Shown: positions 54,704-63,142, counted from the stretch's first letter. The stretch is DNA of 64,000 nt from Flavobacteriales bacterium (GCA_020635815.1 JACJZB010000003.1:1-64000); one strand, 5' to 3'. A program made the numbers and translations. The notes: generated by a model from the sequence alone, not told the origin.

Positions 54704-55249
54704 ATGAAATATGTAATTCCATTAATACTAATTTTAATTGTTGGCTCGTGTAAAAAACGAAACACAGCACAAAATATGCAGTTAGAAGAGTTGTCAATGG
54801 AATTACAGTATTTAAAAGACTCAACACTCCATACATTAGATACCTCTTTAGTATTTAACCTTTCAAGAGAAATAAAAAATAACTTAAAGTTTATACATAA
54901 TTCTTTTGATACAATAAATAAAGAAACAGCGAGTATTATAGCTGAGGTTTATCAAGATAGAGCGATAGTTTTTTATGTGGAAGATAATTATAAAATATTT
55001 GCGGAAGAAATAGCTATTTCTGCTGAACAAATTAATAAGTTAAAACAAGACTTAAATAACGGTTTGATGAAGGATGAAAGTTTTAACACTTATTACGAAC
55101 AAGAAAAAAGTATTATCCTTAATTTAAACCAAAAAATTAGCGAATCGTATAGAGAGGCTAAAAGAGTTGTTAGTTTTATTCAAGAGGAAGATTCCCAAAT
55201 AGATTCTTTAATTACTTACCTTAAAGTAGAGAAAGGGTTAAATCAATAA
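54704..55249 (+). CDS. Small lipoprotein with coiled-coil character
   Basis: 181 residues; family not recognised. The signal MKYVIPLILILIVGSC carries a good lipobox (VGSC, Cys16), so the mature protein is lipid-anchored. The rest is predicted almost wholly helical with heptad-like spacing, for example NMQLEELSMELQYLKDS and FAEEIAISAEQINKLKQDL. It sits nine bases after serS and three before the TPR protein gene. A likely role is as a partner of that exported TPR protein at the envelope; this is inferred from position only. Confidence 0.7.
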   Translation: MKYVIPLILILIVGSCKKRNTAQNMQLEELSMELQYLKDSTLHTLDTSLVFNLSREIKNNLKFIHNSFDTINKETASIIAEVYQDRAIVFYVEDNYKIFAEEIAISAEQINKLKQDLNNGLMKDESFNTYYEQEKSIILNLNQKISESYREAKRVVSFIQEEDSQIDSLITYLKVEKGLNQ

Positions 55250-55252
55250 AAA

Positions 55253-57109
55253 ATGAATGTAAAAGTGTTAATATTAAGTTTGGTTGTGTTGTTTTTTACA
55301 ACTCCACTTTTTGTTAATGCTCAAGAAACTACCGATCAAGAATTGGCTAGCGAATATTATTCAAATAAAGAATACAGTAAGGCAGTTGTTTATTATCAAA
55401 AGTTATTTAACAAAACTCCTAATCAGTTATTTTACTCAAAATTATTAAATTGTTTTATTGAGCTTGAGGAATATAAAAATGGAGAGAAGTTAGTAAAGAA
55501 ACAAATAAAGAATAATCCTTTTGACCCAAGTTATAATGCCGATTTAGCTAATTTATATAAAGTTTCTGGCAAAGAAAATGATGCAAAACAAACCATTGAT
55601 AAAGCGATAAAACAATTAATACCTAACCAACAAGTTATAAACGAATTGGCAATGGCCTTTATGCGTTATCAAGAATTAGATGCAGCTTTAGCCACTTATT
55701 TGCATGGTCGTAAATTGCTAAAAGGGAGCTATCCTTTCAATTTTGAGTTGGCTCAAATTTATAACTTAAAAGGAGATACAAAAGCCATGATTGATGAGTA
55801 TATTGATATTTTGGCTTATCAAGAATTATATATACAGAGTGTGCAAAATGCTTTACAAACTGTTCTTTATCCTGATGATGATGGAGCTAAAAAAAGCATG
55901 TTAAAAACAACCTTGCTTAAAAGTATTCAACGTTACCCTGACAAAAAAGTGTTTTCTGAAATGCTGATTTGGGTTTACATCCAAGAAGAAAATTACAAAG
56001 GAGCAATGATTCAAGCTAAAGCGTTAGATAAACGTTTTAAAGAACAAGGGGATAGATTGATGGCTTTGGCTCAATTAAGTGCTTCTAACGATGACTACGA
56101 AACGGCCATTAGTTCTTATCAATATGTGATAGGAAAAGGTTCAGATAATTACAATTACATCTCAGCTAAAATGGAGTTGGTAAATGTGTACAATCATAAA
56201 ATAATTAATACACAGAACTATACAGAAGAAGACTTGTTGGGGTTAGAGCGTAATTATTTATCTACCATTAATGAGTTAGGTAAAACAGCGGCAACTTCTA
56301 AATTATTAACTGGTTTAGCTCATTTACAAGCTTTTTATTTACATCAAGCTGATAAAGCAATAAATTTATTGCAAGAAACTTTAAAAATACCTGGATTAAA
56401 AGCCCACGATGCTGCCGAAGCCAAAATAGAATTGGCAGATGTTTATTTGTTTACTGGCGAAATATGGGAAGCCTCGTTATTGTACTCTCAAGTAGAAAAA
56501 GCTTATAAATATGATGAGCTAGGAGAGAGAGCAAAATTTAAAAATGCTCGAATATCTTTTTATACAGGCGATTTTGCGTGGGCAAAAGCACAATTAAACG
56601 TGTTAAAAGCATCTACATCAAAATTAATTGCAAACGATGCTATGCAGTTGTCTATTTTAATAACTGATAACATTGGTATTGATACTACAGAAGCCCCTTT
56701 GTTGATTTATGCTAAAGCAGATTTATTAGCATATCAAAATAAGTATAAAGAAGCGATGCAAGTATTGGATTCTTTGCAAACAACATTTCCTTTACACACC
56801 ATAAATGATGACATTTTATTCAAGAAATTTCAAATCAATTATGAATTGAAAAATTATGAAGAAGCAGTTAAAAATTTAGAAGCAATTGTTGATGATTATG
56901 GTTATGATATTTTAGCCGATGATGCCATTTACAATTTGGCTTTAATGTTCGATAATATTTTAAATCAGAAGGAAAGAGCAAAAAACTTATACAAGCGTTT
57001 GTTGTTTGATTTTCAGGATAGTATTTATGGGGTAGATGCACGAAGAAGATATCGAGAAATGGAAAAAACAAACCCTGAAAAAGAAGTTCTAGAATTTGAA
57101 GCAAACTAA
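55253..57109 (+). CDS. Exported tetratricopeptide repeat protein
   Basis: 618 residues. Signal peptide 1-24 (ending VNAQ). The whole mature part is TPR-like: clear units include LASEYYSNKEYSKAVVYYQKLFNKTPN near the N-terminus, YNADLANLYKVSGKENDAKQTIDKAI, and NLEAIVDDYGYDILADDAIYNLALMFDN near the C-terminus, where spacing becomes like that of the BamD/YbgF type. It probably works as a periplasmic scaffold or outer-membrane assembly partner, perhaps with the lipoprotein encoded just upstream. Function is not known; I see no enzymatic motif. Confidence 0.8.
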   Translation: MNVKVLILSLVVLFFTTPLFVNAQETTDQELASEYYSNKEYSKAVVYYQKLFNKTPNQLFYSKLLNCFIELEEYKNGEKLVKKQIKNNPFDPSYNADLANLYKVSGKENDAKQTIDKAIKQLIPNQQVINELAMAFMRYQELDAALATYLHGRKLLKGSYPFNFELAQIYNLKGDTKAMIDEYIDILAYQELYIQSVQNALQTVLYPDDDGAKKSMLKTTLLKSIQRYPDKKVFSEMLIWVYIQEENYKGAMIQAKALDKRFKEQGDRLMALAQLSASNDDYETAISSYQYVIGKGSDNYNYISAKMELVNVYNHKIINTQNYTEEDLLGLERNYLSTINELGKTAATSKLLTGLAHLQAFYLHQADKAINLLQETLKIPGLKAHDAAEAKIELADVYLFTGEIWEASLLYSQVEKAYKYDELGERAKFKNARISFYTGDFAWAKAQLNVLKASTSKLIANDAMQLSILITDNIGIDTTEAPLLIYAKADLLAYQNKYKEAMQVLDSLQTTFPLHTINDDILFKKFQINYELKNYEEAVKNLEAIVDDYGYDILADDAIYNLALMFDNILNQKERAKNLYKRLLFDFQDSIYGVDARRRYREMEKTNPEKEVLEFEAN

Positions 57110-57129
57110 TGGCTTGTATTTTTGTTAAC

Positions 57130-57262
57130 CTTAGCCTGTCGAAGGCTATGATTAAAAACAAAAGACTGTCAGTTTGAGTGATTTCTGAATTTTTATTCTC
57201 GATACAATCAAGTTGAAAACTTGACCAATCGAATTGACAAAATTCAAAAAATGTATCGAAAA
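57130..57262. repeat. Degenerate REP-like multi-hairpin element
   Basis: In the 188-base gap between the TPR gene and DUF2752: hairpin TAGCC-TGTCGAA-GGCTA at 57132-57148, then CTGTCAGTTTGAG, then TCGATACAA (57199-57207) pairing with ATGTATCGA (57251-57259), enclosing TCAAGTT-GAA-AACTTGA (57208-57224) and GAATT/AATTC. No coding frame is present. The GTCGAAGG core recalls the repeat at 21958-22008. Confidence 0.55.
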
Positions 57263-57297
57263 TAAGGTGTTTTGTTTTTCATAGAAAATAAAAACTA

Positions 57298-57591
57298 ATG
57301 GGGCTAATAAGCTGGTTAGAAAATAACATGATGGATTGTCCATACAAAAAGTATTTTGATGTGGATTGTATGGGGTGCGGAATGCAACGTTCATTTGTAG
57401 CACTTTTAAAAGGAAACTTCGTAGATAGTTTTTATTATTACCCAGCTTTATTGCCAATGTTAGTAATGTTTTTGTTTTTGGTATTACACCTTACATTTAA
57501 ATTTAAGAAAGGAGCAAAATGGCTGATGTATTTATTTGTTTTTAATATGGCTACAGTTGTTATTAGTTATGTAATTAAATTAGCTTTATGA
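57298..57591 (+). CDS. DUF2752 family membrane protein
   Basis: 97 residues with two membrane helices (about 41-61 and 70-92). The family signature is CPYKKYFDVDCMGCGMQRSF: cysteines arranged CxxxxxxxxCxxCG with a following Arg, at about residues 14-31. The role of DUF2752 is unknown; the conserved cysteines suggest metal or redox chemistry at the membrane face. The stop overlaps the start of the NAD(P)HX repair gene by four bases (ATGA), so they are translated together, a pairing that recurs in some Bacteroidota. Confidence 0.85.
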   Translation: MGLISWLENNMMDCPYKKYFDVDCMGCGMQRSFVALLKGNFVDSFYYYPALLPMLVMFLFLVLHLTFKFKKGAKWLMYLFVFNMATVVISYVIKLAL

Positions 57592-59087
57592 AAATTTTAA
57601 CTGTAGAACAAACTAGGGAAGCAGATGCTTATACGATAGCAAATGAACCTATTAAGTCAATTGATTTAATGGAAAGAGCAGCTACAAAATGTTTCGATTG
57701 GATTATTAAAAACTATAATGCAGAAACAGAGTTTGCTATTTTTTGTGGAGTAGGAAATAATGGCGGTGATGGTTTAGTAATCGCTCGATTGTTAGCTCAA
57801 GCTAATTATAAAGTAAGTGTATTTGTTGTTGAGTTTTCTAAAAATTATTCACCAGACTTTCAAGTTAACTTAGAGCGTTTAAAAGAGATTAAAGTTAAGG
57901 TTAACTATTTAAATCAGGAGAAATATAGATTTGTTTTACTTCCCAATGTAGTTGTAATAGACGCAATTTTTGGTTCAGGTTTAACACGACCAATAGATGG
58001 ATTTATTACTGAAATAGTACATCAAATTAATAAGAAAGAAACAGTTGCGATAGATGTGCCATCGGGTTTATTTTCTGAGGATAATCGTGAAAATAATTTT
58101 GAGAATATTGTAAAAGCTAAAACGACTTTAACTTTTCAACAACCCAAATTGGCCATGTTGTTTCCTCAAAATTATTTCTTTGTGGGAGAATGGATTGTTT
58201 TACCAATTGGATTGCATCAAGGCTTTATTGAGGGAGTTCATACAACAAATTACATTACTACAATTTCCGATATTAAAGCAATACTAAAACCAAGAGCAAA
58301 ATTCTCGCATAAAGGAACTTTTGGGCATGCATTACTTATTGCAGGAAGTAAAGGAAAAATAGGGGCAGCTATTCTTTCAGCAAAAGCGTGTTTACGAACA
58401 GGAGTAGGTTTGTTAACTGCTCATATTCCAGCAAGAGGGTTAGAAATAATGCAAACAGTATTACCAGAAGCAATGTGTAGTACAAGTGATGAAAACGATT
58501 TTATTGCAGATGTTCCGGATTTAACGGCATATAATGCAATAGGAATTGGACCAGGTTTGGGAATGGAAAAACAAACTCAAAATACTTTTAAGCTATTAAT
58601 TCAAAATGCAAATTCTCCTTTAGTTATTGATGCCGATGCTTTAAATATCTTGTCAGAAAACAAAACTTGGTTGGCATTTTTACCACAAGAAAGTATTTTA
58701 ACGCCACATCCAAAAGAATTTGAACGATTGGTAGGGAAATGGGAAAATGATCAAGAACGACTAGAGTTGCAACGCCAATTTGCGATAAAACATCAAGTTA
58801 TTGTAGTGTTAAAAGGAGCAAATACGGCAATTGCATTTCCAAATGGTGATGTTTATTTTAATTCTACAGGTAATACAGGCATGGCAACAGCAGGGAGTGG
58901 TGATGTGCTTACAGGTATAATTACTAGCTTACTTGCACAACGGTATTCACCTTCCGAAGCAGCTATTTTAGGGGTTTATTTACATGGGTTAGCTGGCGAT
59001 GTAGCGAAAGAAAATCTTACTGAATTTGGAATGCTAGCCTCAGATATAGTTGACGCTATTCCGAAAGCGTATGGTTGGATAAATTAA
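57588..59087 (+). CDS. nnr: Bifunctional NAD(P)H-hydrate epimerase / ADP-dependent dehydratase
   Basis: 499 residues, the fused NnrE-NnrD (YjeF) form. The N-terminal epimerase (1-220) has CGVGNNGGDGLVIARLL and VVIDAIFGSGL; the C-terminal dehydratase (225-499) has GHALLIAGSKGKIGAAILSAKA, LTPHPKEF and GMATAGSGDVLTGIITSLLAQ, where the Asp of GSGDVL is catalytic. It repairs NADH and NADPH damaged by hydration, using ADP. ATG 57588 overlaps the DUF2752 stop. All expected motifs are intact. Confidence 0.95.
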   Translation: MKILTVEQTREADAYTIANEPIKSIDLMERAATKCFDWIIKNYNAETEFAIFCGVGNNGGDGLVIARLLAQANYKVSVFVVEFSKNYSPDFQVNLERLKEIKVKVNYLNQEKYRFVLLPNVVVIDAIFGSGLTRPIDGFITEIVHQINKKETVAIDVPSGLFSEDNRENNFENIVKAKTTLTFQQPKLAMLFPQNYFFVGEWIVLPIGLHQGFIEGVHTTNYITTISDIKAILKPRAKFSHKGTFGHALLIAGSKGKIGAAILSAKACLRTGVGLLTAHIPARGLEIMQTVLPEAMCSTSDENDFIADVPDLTAYNAIGIGPGLGMEKQTQNTFKLLIQNANSPLVIDADALNILSENKTWLAFLPQESILTPHPKEFERLVGKWENDQERLELQRQFAIKHQVIVVLKGANTAIAFPNGDVYFNSTGNTGMATAGSGDVLTGIITSLLAQRYSPSEAAILGVYLHGLAGDVAKENLTEFGMLASDIVDAIPKAYGWIN

Positions 59088-59150
59088 GCGATAAAAAAAA
59101 GTGATTATATCAAACCTATTTTATTACATTTGTTATCCTAAAAATAAGAT

Positions 59151-59687
59151 ATGAATTTAAAGTCTATTATTTCAATTACAGGTAAGCCGGGATTATATAG
59201 TGTAGTTTCGCAAACAAAAAATGGTTTAATTGTAGAATCGGTTGGTGAAGGTAAAAGATTACCAGTGTATGCATCAGATAAAGTAAGTGCTTTAGAAGAT
59301 ATCAGCATTTACACCATGAAAGAAGACATGCCTTTGTCAGAAGTTTACACGAAAGTGTTTGAATCTACAAAAGGGAAAGAAGCGATAGACCACAAATCAA
59401 AGCCAGAAGAGCTAAGAGCTTATTTGGGTAAGATAATTGATTTTGATCAAGAAAGAGTTTATAATTCAGACTTAAAAAAATTGTTCCAATGGTTTAATTT
59501 ATTGGTTAAAGCCGATTTGTTAAAACCAGAAGAAAAGGAAGAGAAGAAAGCTGAGAAAAAAGCAGCTAAAAAAGCTCCAGCAAAGAAAGCAGCAGCTAAA
59601 AAAACAACTACTGCTAAAAAGCCAGCTGCTAAAACAGCATCGGCAAAAGCAACACCTAAGAAAGCAGGTGGAGTTAAAAAAGGATAA
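59151..59687 (+). CDS. DUF5606 family protein with Lys/Ala-rich tail
   Basis: 178 residues. The first 124 (NLKSIISITGKPGLYSVVSQ, YASDKVSALEDISIYT, LKKLFQWFNLLVKADLL) match DUF5606, a Bacteroidota family without known function. From about 125 to the end the chain is a disordered Lys/Ala repeat (KKAAKKAPAKKAAAKKTTTAKK) like a histone H1 tail and like the tail of L21 in this window. Such tails bind nucleic acid or ribosomes, so an RNA- or DNA-associated role is inferred. TACATTTG at 59125-59132 is a candidate -7 box. A terminator follows. Confidence 0.78.
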   Translation: MNLKSIISITGKPGLYSVVSQTKNGLIVESVGEGKRLPVYASDKVSALEDISIYTMKEDMPLSEVYTKVFESTKGKEAIDHKSKPEELRAYLGKIIDFDQERVYNSDLKKLFQWFNLLVKADLLKPEEKEEKKAEKKAAKKAPAKKAAAKKTTTAKKPAAKTASAKATPKKAGGVKKG

Positions 59688-59705
59688 TTTATAAGAATAT
59701 AATTT

Positions 59706-59734
59706 AATCCCGGCTTTAGGTCGGGATTTTTTTT
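59706..59734 (+). terminator. Rho-independent terminator after DUF5606
   Basis: Stem AATCCCG/CGGGATT (59706-59712 with 59722-59728) around a nine-base loop, then eight T. It ends 17 bases before the ATG of the M3 oligopeptidase gene. Confidence 0.88.
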
Positions 59735-59750
59735 GAGCAAAAAATATAAT

Positions 59751-61475
59751 ATGGAAGCAGCACAAGTAACAATACCTACAAAAAGTAAAAGAATTTTTTT
59801 ACCAGATAACTTAGTTATTAATTCGTGGGAAAAAATAGCACCTTACTTTGAAGATTTAAAAAATAGAACTATCTCGAATGTGGCTGAATTAGAAAAATGG
59901 TTGAAAGATAGAAGTGAGTTAGAAGCTGTTTTAGAAGAGGATGTAGCTTGGCGTTACATCAAAATGAATATTGATACAACAGATGAAAAATTAGCCGAAA
60001 GTTTTAACTTTTTTATTACAGAGGTAGAACCAAAAGTTGCTCCTTATGATAATGACTTTAATCTAAAATTGGTGAATTCACCTTATGTAGATGAGTTAAA
60101 CAAAGAGAAATACCACATTTACATTAGAGGAATAAAAAAGCAAATTGAAATATTTAGAGAAGAAAATATTCCTTTAAATACAAAGCTGCAAGCTGATGCT
60201 CAGAAATATGGAGCAATTTCGGCTAAAATGACGATAAACTATGATGGCAAAGAATTAACCTTGCAACAAGCGTCTAATTATCTTAAAAATATTGATAGAA
60301 CTATTCGAGAAGAAGTGTTTCATCTGTCAAATGAAAGAAGATTAGAAGATGAGGAAGCGTTAAATACTTTATATACCGAGTTAATCCAGTTGAGAAATAA
60401 AGTGGCTCAAAATGCAGGATTTGCCAATTACAGAGATTATATGTTTGCGGCAATGGGCAGGTTTGATTATAAACCTCAAGATTGTTTCGATTTTCACAAT
60501 GCAATAGCAAAAGAAGTAGTGCCAGTTACCAATATGTTTGACCAAGAGAAAAAACAATTATTGGGAGTAGATACATTTAAACCTTGGGACACAGCGGTTG
60601 ACCCAACAGGGAAAGCTCCGTTAAAACCTTTTGAAGGAGGAGAAGAGTTAATTGATAAATCAATTCAATGTTTTTATAAAATTCGTCCATTTTTTGGCGA
60701 TTGTTTGGAGATAATGAAACAAATGAAATATGTGGATTTAGACTCTAAAAAAGGAAAAGCACCAGGTGGGTTTAATTATCCTTTGCACGAAATAGGAGTA
60801 CCATTTATTTACATGAATTCTGTTGGTTCGCAACGCGATTTGGTAACAATGGTTCATGAAGGCGGACATGCGGTTCATTCGTTTTTATCTCGCGATTTAG
60901 AATTAACTGGTTTTAAAGATGCTCCATCTGAAGTTGCAGAACTAGCATCTATGAGTATGGAATTGTTAACCATGGATTATTGGGATGAGTTTTATACCAA
61001 TCCAGAAGAATTAAAAAGAGCAAAAAAAGAACAATTAGAAAAAGCATTAGAAACCTTGCCTTGGGTAGCATCTATCGATAAATTTCAACATTGGGTTTAC
61101 GAAAATCCAACACACACAGTTGAGGAGCGTTATGCCACTTGGCAAAACATCATGAAAGAGTTTGGAAGCAATGTGGTTGATTGGTCGGGTAACGAAAATG
61201 CTTTAGCTGCTTTATGGCAAAAACAATTACACTTATACGAAGTGCCTTTTTATTACATCGAATATGGTATGGCTCAATTGGGTGCTATTGCAGTTTGGCG
61301 TAACTATAAACAAAACCCAACTAAAGCAATTGACCAATACATAGCTGCGTTAAAATTAGGTTATACGAAATCGATAGGCGAAATATATAAAGCTGCTGGT
61401 ATAGAGTTTAATTTTACTCAAGCTTATGTAAAAGAATTGGTTGATTTTATTAAGGAAGAGTTGGGGAGGATTTAA
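59751..61475 (+). CDS. M3 family oligoendopeptidase (PepF-like)
   Basis: 574 residues from ATG 59751; an in-frame TTG at 59733 lies in the T run of the preceding terminator and is rejected. The gluzincin site is HEGGH at about 369-373 (MVHEGGHAVHSFLS), with the downstream glutamate in SEVAELASMSMELL. The N-terminal helical domain is that of oligoendopeptidase F. It cuts peptides of roughly 7-20 residues in the cytosol, as no signal peptide is present. Its TAA stop (61473-61475) lies inside the first heptamer of a 242-base attC-like repeat, so the accessory array begins exactly at the end of this gene. Confidence 0.92.
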   Translation: MEAAQVTIPTKSKRIFLPDNLVINSWEKIAPYFEDLKNRTISNVAELEKWLKDRSELEAVLEEDVAWRYIKMNIDTTDEKLAESFNFFITEVEPKVAPYDNDFNLKLVNSPYVDELNKEKYHIYIRGIKKQIEIFREENIPLNTKLQADAQKYGAISAKMTINYDGKELTLQQASNYLKNIDRTIREEVFHLSNERRLEDEEALNTLYTELIQLRNKVAQNAGFANYRDYMFAAMGRFDYKPQDCFDFHNAIAKEVVPVTNMFDQEKKQLLGVDTFKPWDTAVDPTGKAPLKPFEGGEELIDKSIQCFYKIRPFFGDCLEIMKQMKYVDLDSKKGKAPGGFNYPLHEIGVPFIYMNSVGSQRDLVTMVHEGGHAVHSFLSRDLELTGFKDAPSEVAELASMSMELLTMDYWDEFYTNPEELKRAKKEQLEKALETLPWVASIDKFQHWVYENPTHTVEERYATWQNIMKEFGSNVVDWSGNENALAALWQKQLHLYEVPFYYIEYGMAQLGAIAVWRNYKQNPTKAIDQYIAALKLGYTKSIGEIYKAAGIEFNFTQAYVKELVDFIKEELGRI

Positions 61476-61711
61476 CGCTACTATATGTAATGTGCGTTCA
61501 GTTTATTTAATGCTTAAAAGTAATAATTTTTGTGAGGAATCCCCCGTTACTGCAAAACCTTAGTAGCGAGAATCTTGTCAAGTTACAAAGCGAGAATGAA
61601 GCTCGCTAATATGCTATTAAAAAGCACTAGCTAAAATTATGGCACAACTTCCACAAGTTTCAATAAGCTAAAAAGCTAGCAACCGAGCATATTATATATA
61701 GAATGTTAGGC
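61470..61711. repeat. attC-like cassette repeat R1 (242 bp)
   Basis: Runs from ATTTAAC (61470-61476) to GTTAGGC (61705-61711). After the AAC comes GCTACTATATGTAATGTGC and before the GTT comes GCATATTATATATAGAAT; the two ends pair as box, unpaired spacer, box. Inside are the hairpins AGCGAG/CTCGCT and AACTT/AAGTT and a CTAGCT/AGCTAG pair. It is the first of three copies. The stop codon of the M3 peptidase lies in the left heptamer and that of higA in the right one. Read on the minus strand this is the 3' site of the higBA cassette. Confidence 0.8.
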
Positions 61712-62002
61712 AGCGTTATTTATATTTTGAATATTATTTAGCTCTTCTTTTTTAAGCTGTTCTTCTTCTTCTAAATCAAAGTCGTCCTGAAGACCAAGCC
61801 AAAATTTTGCTGAGATACCAAAATATTTAGAAAGCCTTAATGCTGTGTCAGCAGTAACTCTTCTTCTGCCTTTAATAATCTCACTGATTCTGGTTTGAGG
61901 AATAAAAGTATCCTTTGAAAGTCTGTATGCAGATATTTCCAGAGGTTTAAGAAATTCTTCGAGTAGTATTTCTCCAGGGTGTATGTTTTTTAAAGTACTC
62001 AT
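61706..62002 (-). CDS. higA: HigA-type antitoxin
   Basis: 98 residues. A helix-turn-helix of the HigA/VapI type: IHPGEILLEEFLKPLEISAYRLSKDTFIPQTRISEIIKGRRRVTADTALRLSKYFG, followed by WLGLQDDFDLEEEE and an acidic, then Asn-rich tail. It binds and neutralises the HigB toxin and represses the operon. It lies ten bases after higB, in the toxin-first order typical of higBA. The last three bases of the gene (stop TAA) fall in the end heptamer GCCTAAC of the flanking repeat, as in integron cassette genes. Confidence 0.92.
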   Translation of the reverse strand: MSTLKNIHPGEILLEEFLKPLEISAYRLSKDTFIPQTRISEIIKGRRRVTADTALRLSKYFGISAKFWLGLQDDFDLEEEEQLKKEELNNIQNINNAA

Positions 62003-62012
62003 AATCTATCGT

Positions 62013-62294
62013 TTAATGATAATCTATTATTTCAGTGTCAAATGCATTTCCATTGTCCCAAATGAAAATAATTCTCCATTGTTTATTAATTCTAATGCTA
62101 TGAAAGTCTTTTAGTTTTCCCCCTAACTTTTCAAGTCTATTAGAAGGAGGGATACTTAAGTCTTGAATGTCCTGTGAGTTATTCAACATTCTTAATTTTC
62201 TCCTAGCTATTTCTTGAATGTCGTTTGGTAGCTTTTTGGAACGTTGTCCATTCCATACTTTTTCAGTTTCTTTATTGCCAAAAGACTTTATCAT
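62013..62294 (-). CDS. higB: HigB-type RelE-fold toxin
   Basis: 93 residues from ATG 62294; an in-frame codon nine residues upstream would add an unconserved piece. The start MIKSFGNKETEKVWNG and the later RLEKLGGKLKDFHSIRINKQWRIIFIW are typical of HigB, a RelE-superfamily mRNA interferase that cuts messages on the ribosome. The core Arg-Trp-Arg segment is intact, so an active toxin is likely. TACTTTTG at 62326-62319 on the minus strand fits a -7 box, so the cassette may carry its own promoter between the upstream repeat and the toxin. Confidence 0.92.
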   Translation of the reverse strand: MIKSFGNKETEKVWNGQRSKKLPNDIQEIARRKLRMLNNSQDIQDLSIPPSNRLEKLGGKLKDFHSIRINKQWRIIFIWDNGNAFDTEIIDYH

Positions 62295-62378
62295 AGTTAC
62301 TCTTATCGTTACTAACGTCAAAAGTAATCAAAAAGTTTCAGAAAATTAAAAAATATATTTTATATCGTGCGATATGAT

Positions 62379-62620
62379 GCCTAACGCTACTATATGTAAT
62401 GTGCGTTTAGTTTGTTCAACGCTTAAAAGTAATAATTTTTGTGAGGAATCCCCCGTTACAGCAAAACCTTAGTAGCGAAAACCCTGTCAAGCAACAAAGC
62501 AAGGATGTAACTTGCTAATTAATATATAAACAGCACTAACAAAAATTATGGCACAACTTCCGCAAGTTTCACAAAGCTAAAATGCTTGCAAAAAGGCATA
62601 TTATATATAGGATGTTAGCA
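62379..62620. repeat. attC-like cassette repeat R2 (242 bp)
   Basis: Runs from GCCTAAC (62379-62385) to GTTAGCA (62614-62620). Same layout and same length as R1, with many scattered substitutions. The internal hairpin here reads AGCAAG/CTTGCT where R1 and R3 have AGCGAG/CTCGCT, so the paired bases changed together. AACTTCCGCAAGTT gives a second hairpin. Minus-strand view: this is the 3' site of the membrane-protein cassette and the left flank of higBA. Confidence 0.82.
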
Positions 62621-62626
62621 AATGTT

Positions 62627-63142
62627 TTAATTAGTTTTTCTCTGACGTTCAATAAGGTTTGTAATTCTATTGCTGTTAGTCATCATTAAGTATCCTAATA
62701 GAGTTTTTATAAAATAAAATATTACCCAAGAACTTGTCGGGTTTGACCCAAAAAGTCCAGAAGAATTTGATTGCTGGAAATAAGAAAACATTTCCTTACA
62801 GAATAAAGGAAAATCTTCAATAAATATTAAACCACCAATAACTATTATTGCAATTTTTAAGATTGTAGAGCGATGTATGTTTATTTCAAATTTTTCTTCT
62901 TCAAATCCTTTTATCAAATCTAATTTATTAATTAGCCATTCTGTCTTAAATACAAATAAACGAAGTATTAAAAGATACGCACCCAGTGTCAGCAAAATAA
63001 TTATTATGCTTACAATAAAACCATTATCCGCATCAAGTAACATTAGTGAAGATACAAATTGTGGTATAACTGTTAATGAACCAAAGACAATATAAATGCC
63101 TAAGATTTTAAGGAATATTGTCCAAAAAGTTTTGATTGTCAT
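62627..63142 (-). CDS. Orphan membrane protein in a cassette
   Basis: 171 residues; not recognised. Four predicted membrane helices: about 8-32, 42-63, 92-108 and 132-152. Between helices two and three is a charged cytoplasmic loop (KTEWLINKLDLIKGFEEEKFEINIHRS). There is no signal peptide cleavage site and no catalytic motif. The gene occupies the whole cassette between repeats R2 and R3, 21 bases from R3, leaving little room for a promoter of its own. Single small membrane proteins of unknown function are common cargo of cassette arrays. The stop lies seven bases from the R2 heptamer. Confidence 0.7.
   Translation of the reverse strand: MTIKTFWTIFLKILGIYIVFGSLTVIPQFVSSLMLLDADNGFIVSIIIILLTLGAYLLILRLFVFKTEWLINKLDLIKGFEEEKFEINIHRSTILKIAIIVIGGLIFIEDFPLFCKEMFSYFQQSNSSGLFGSNPTSSWVIFYFIKTLLGYLMMTNSNRITNLIERQRKTN

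Noticed and set aside
59459..59765. Long open frames opposite the DUF5606 tail
   Set aside because: They are minus-strand mirrors of the Lys/Ala codon repeat (giving Phe/Leu/Ala/Cys runs) and have no start or family support.
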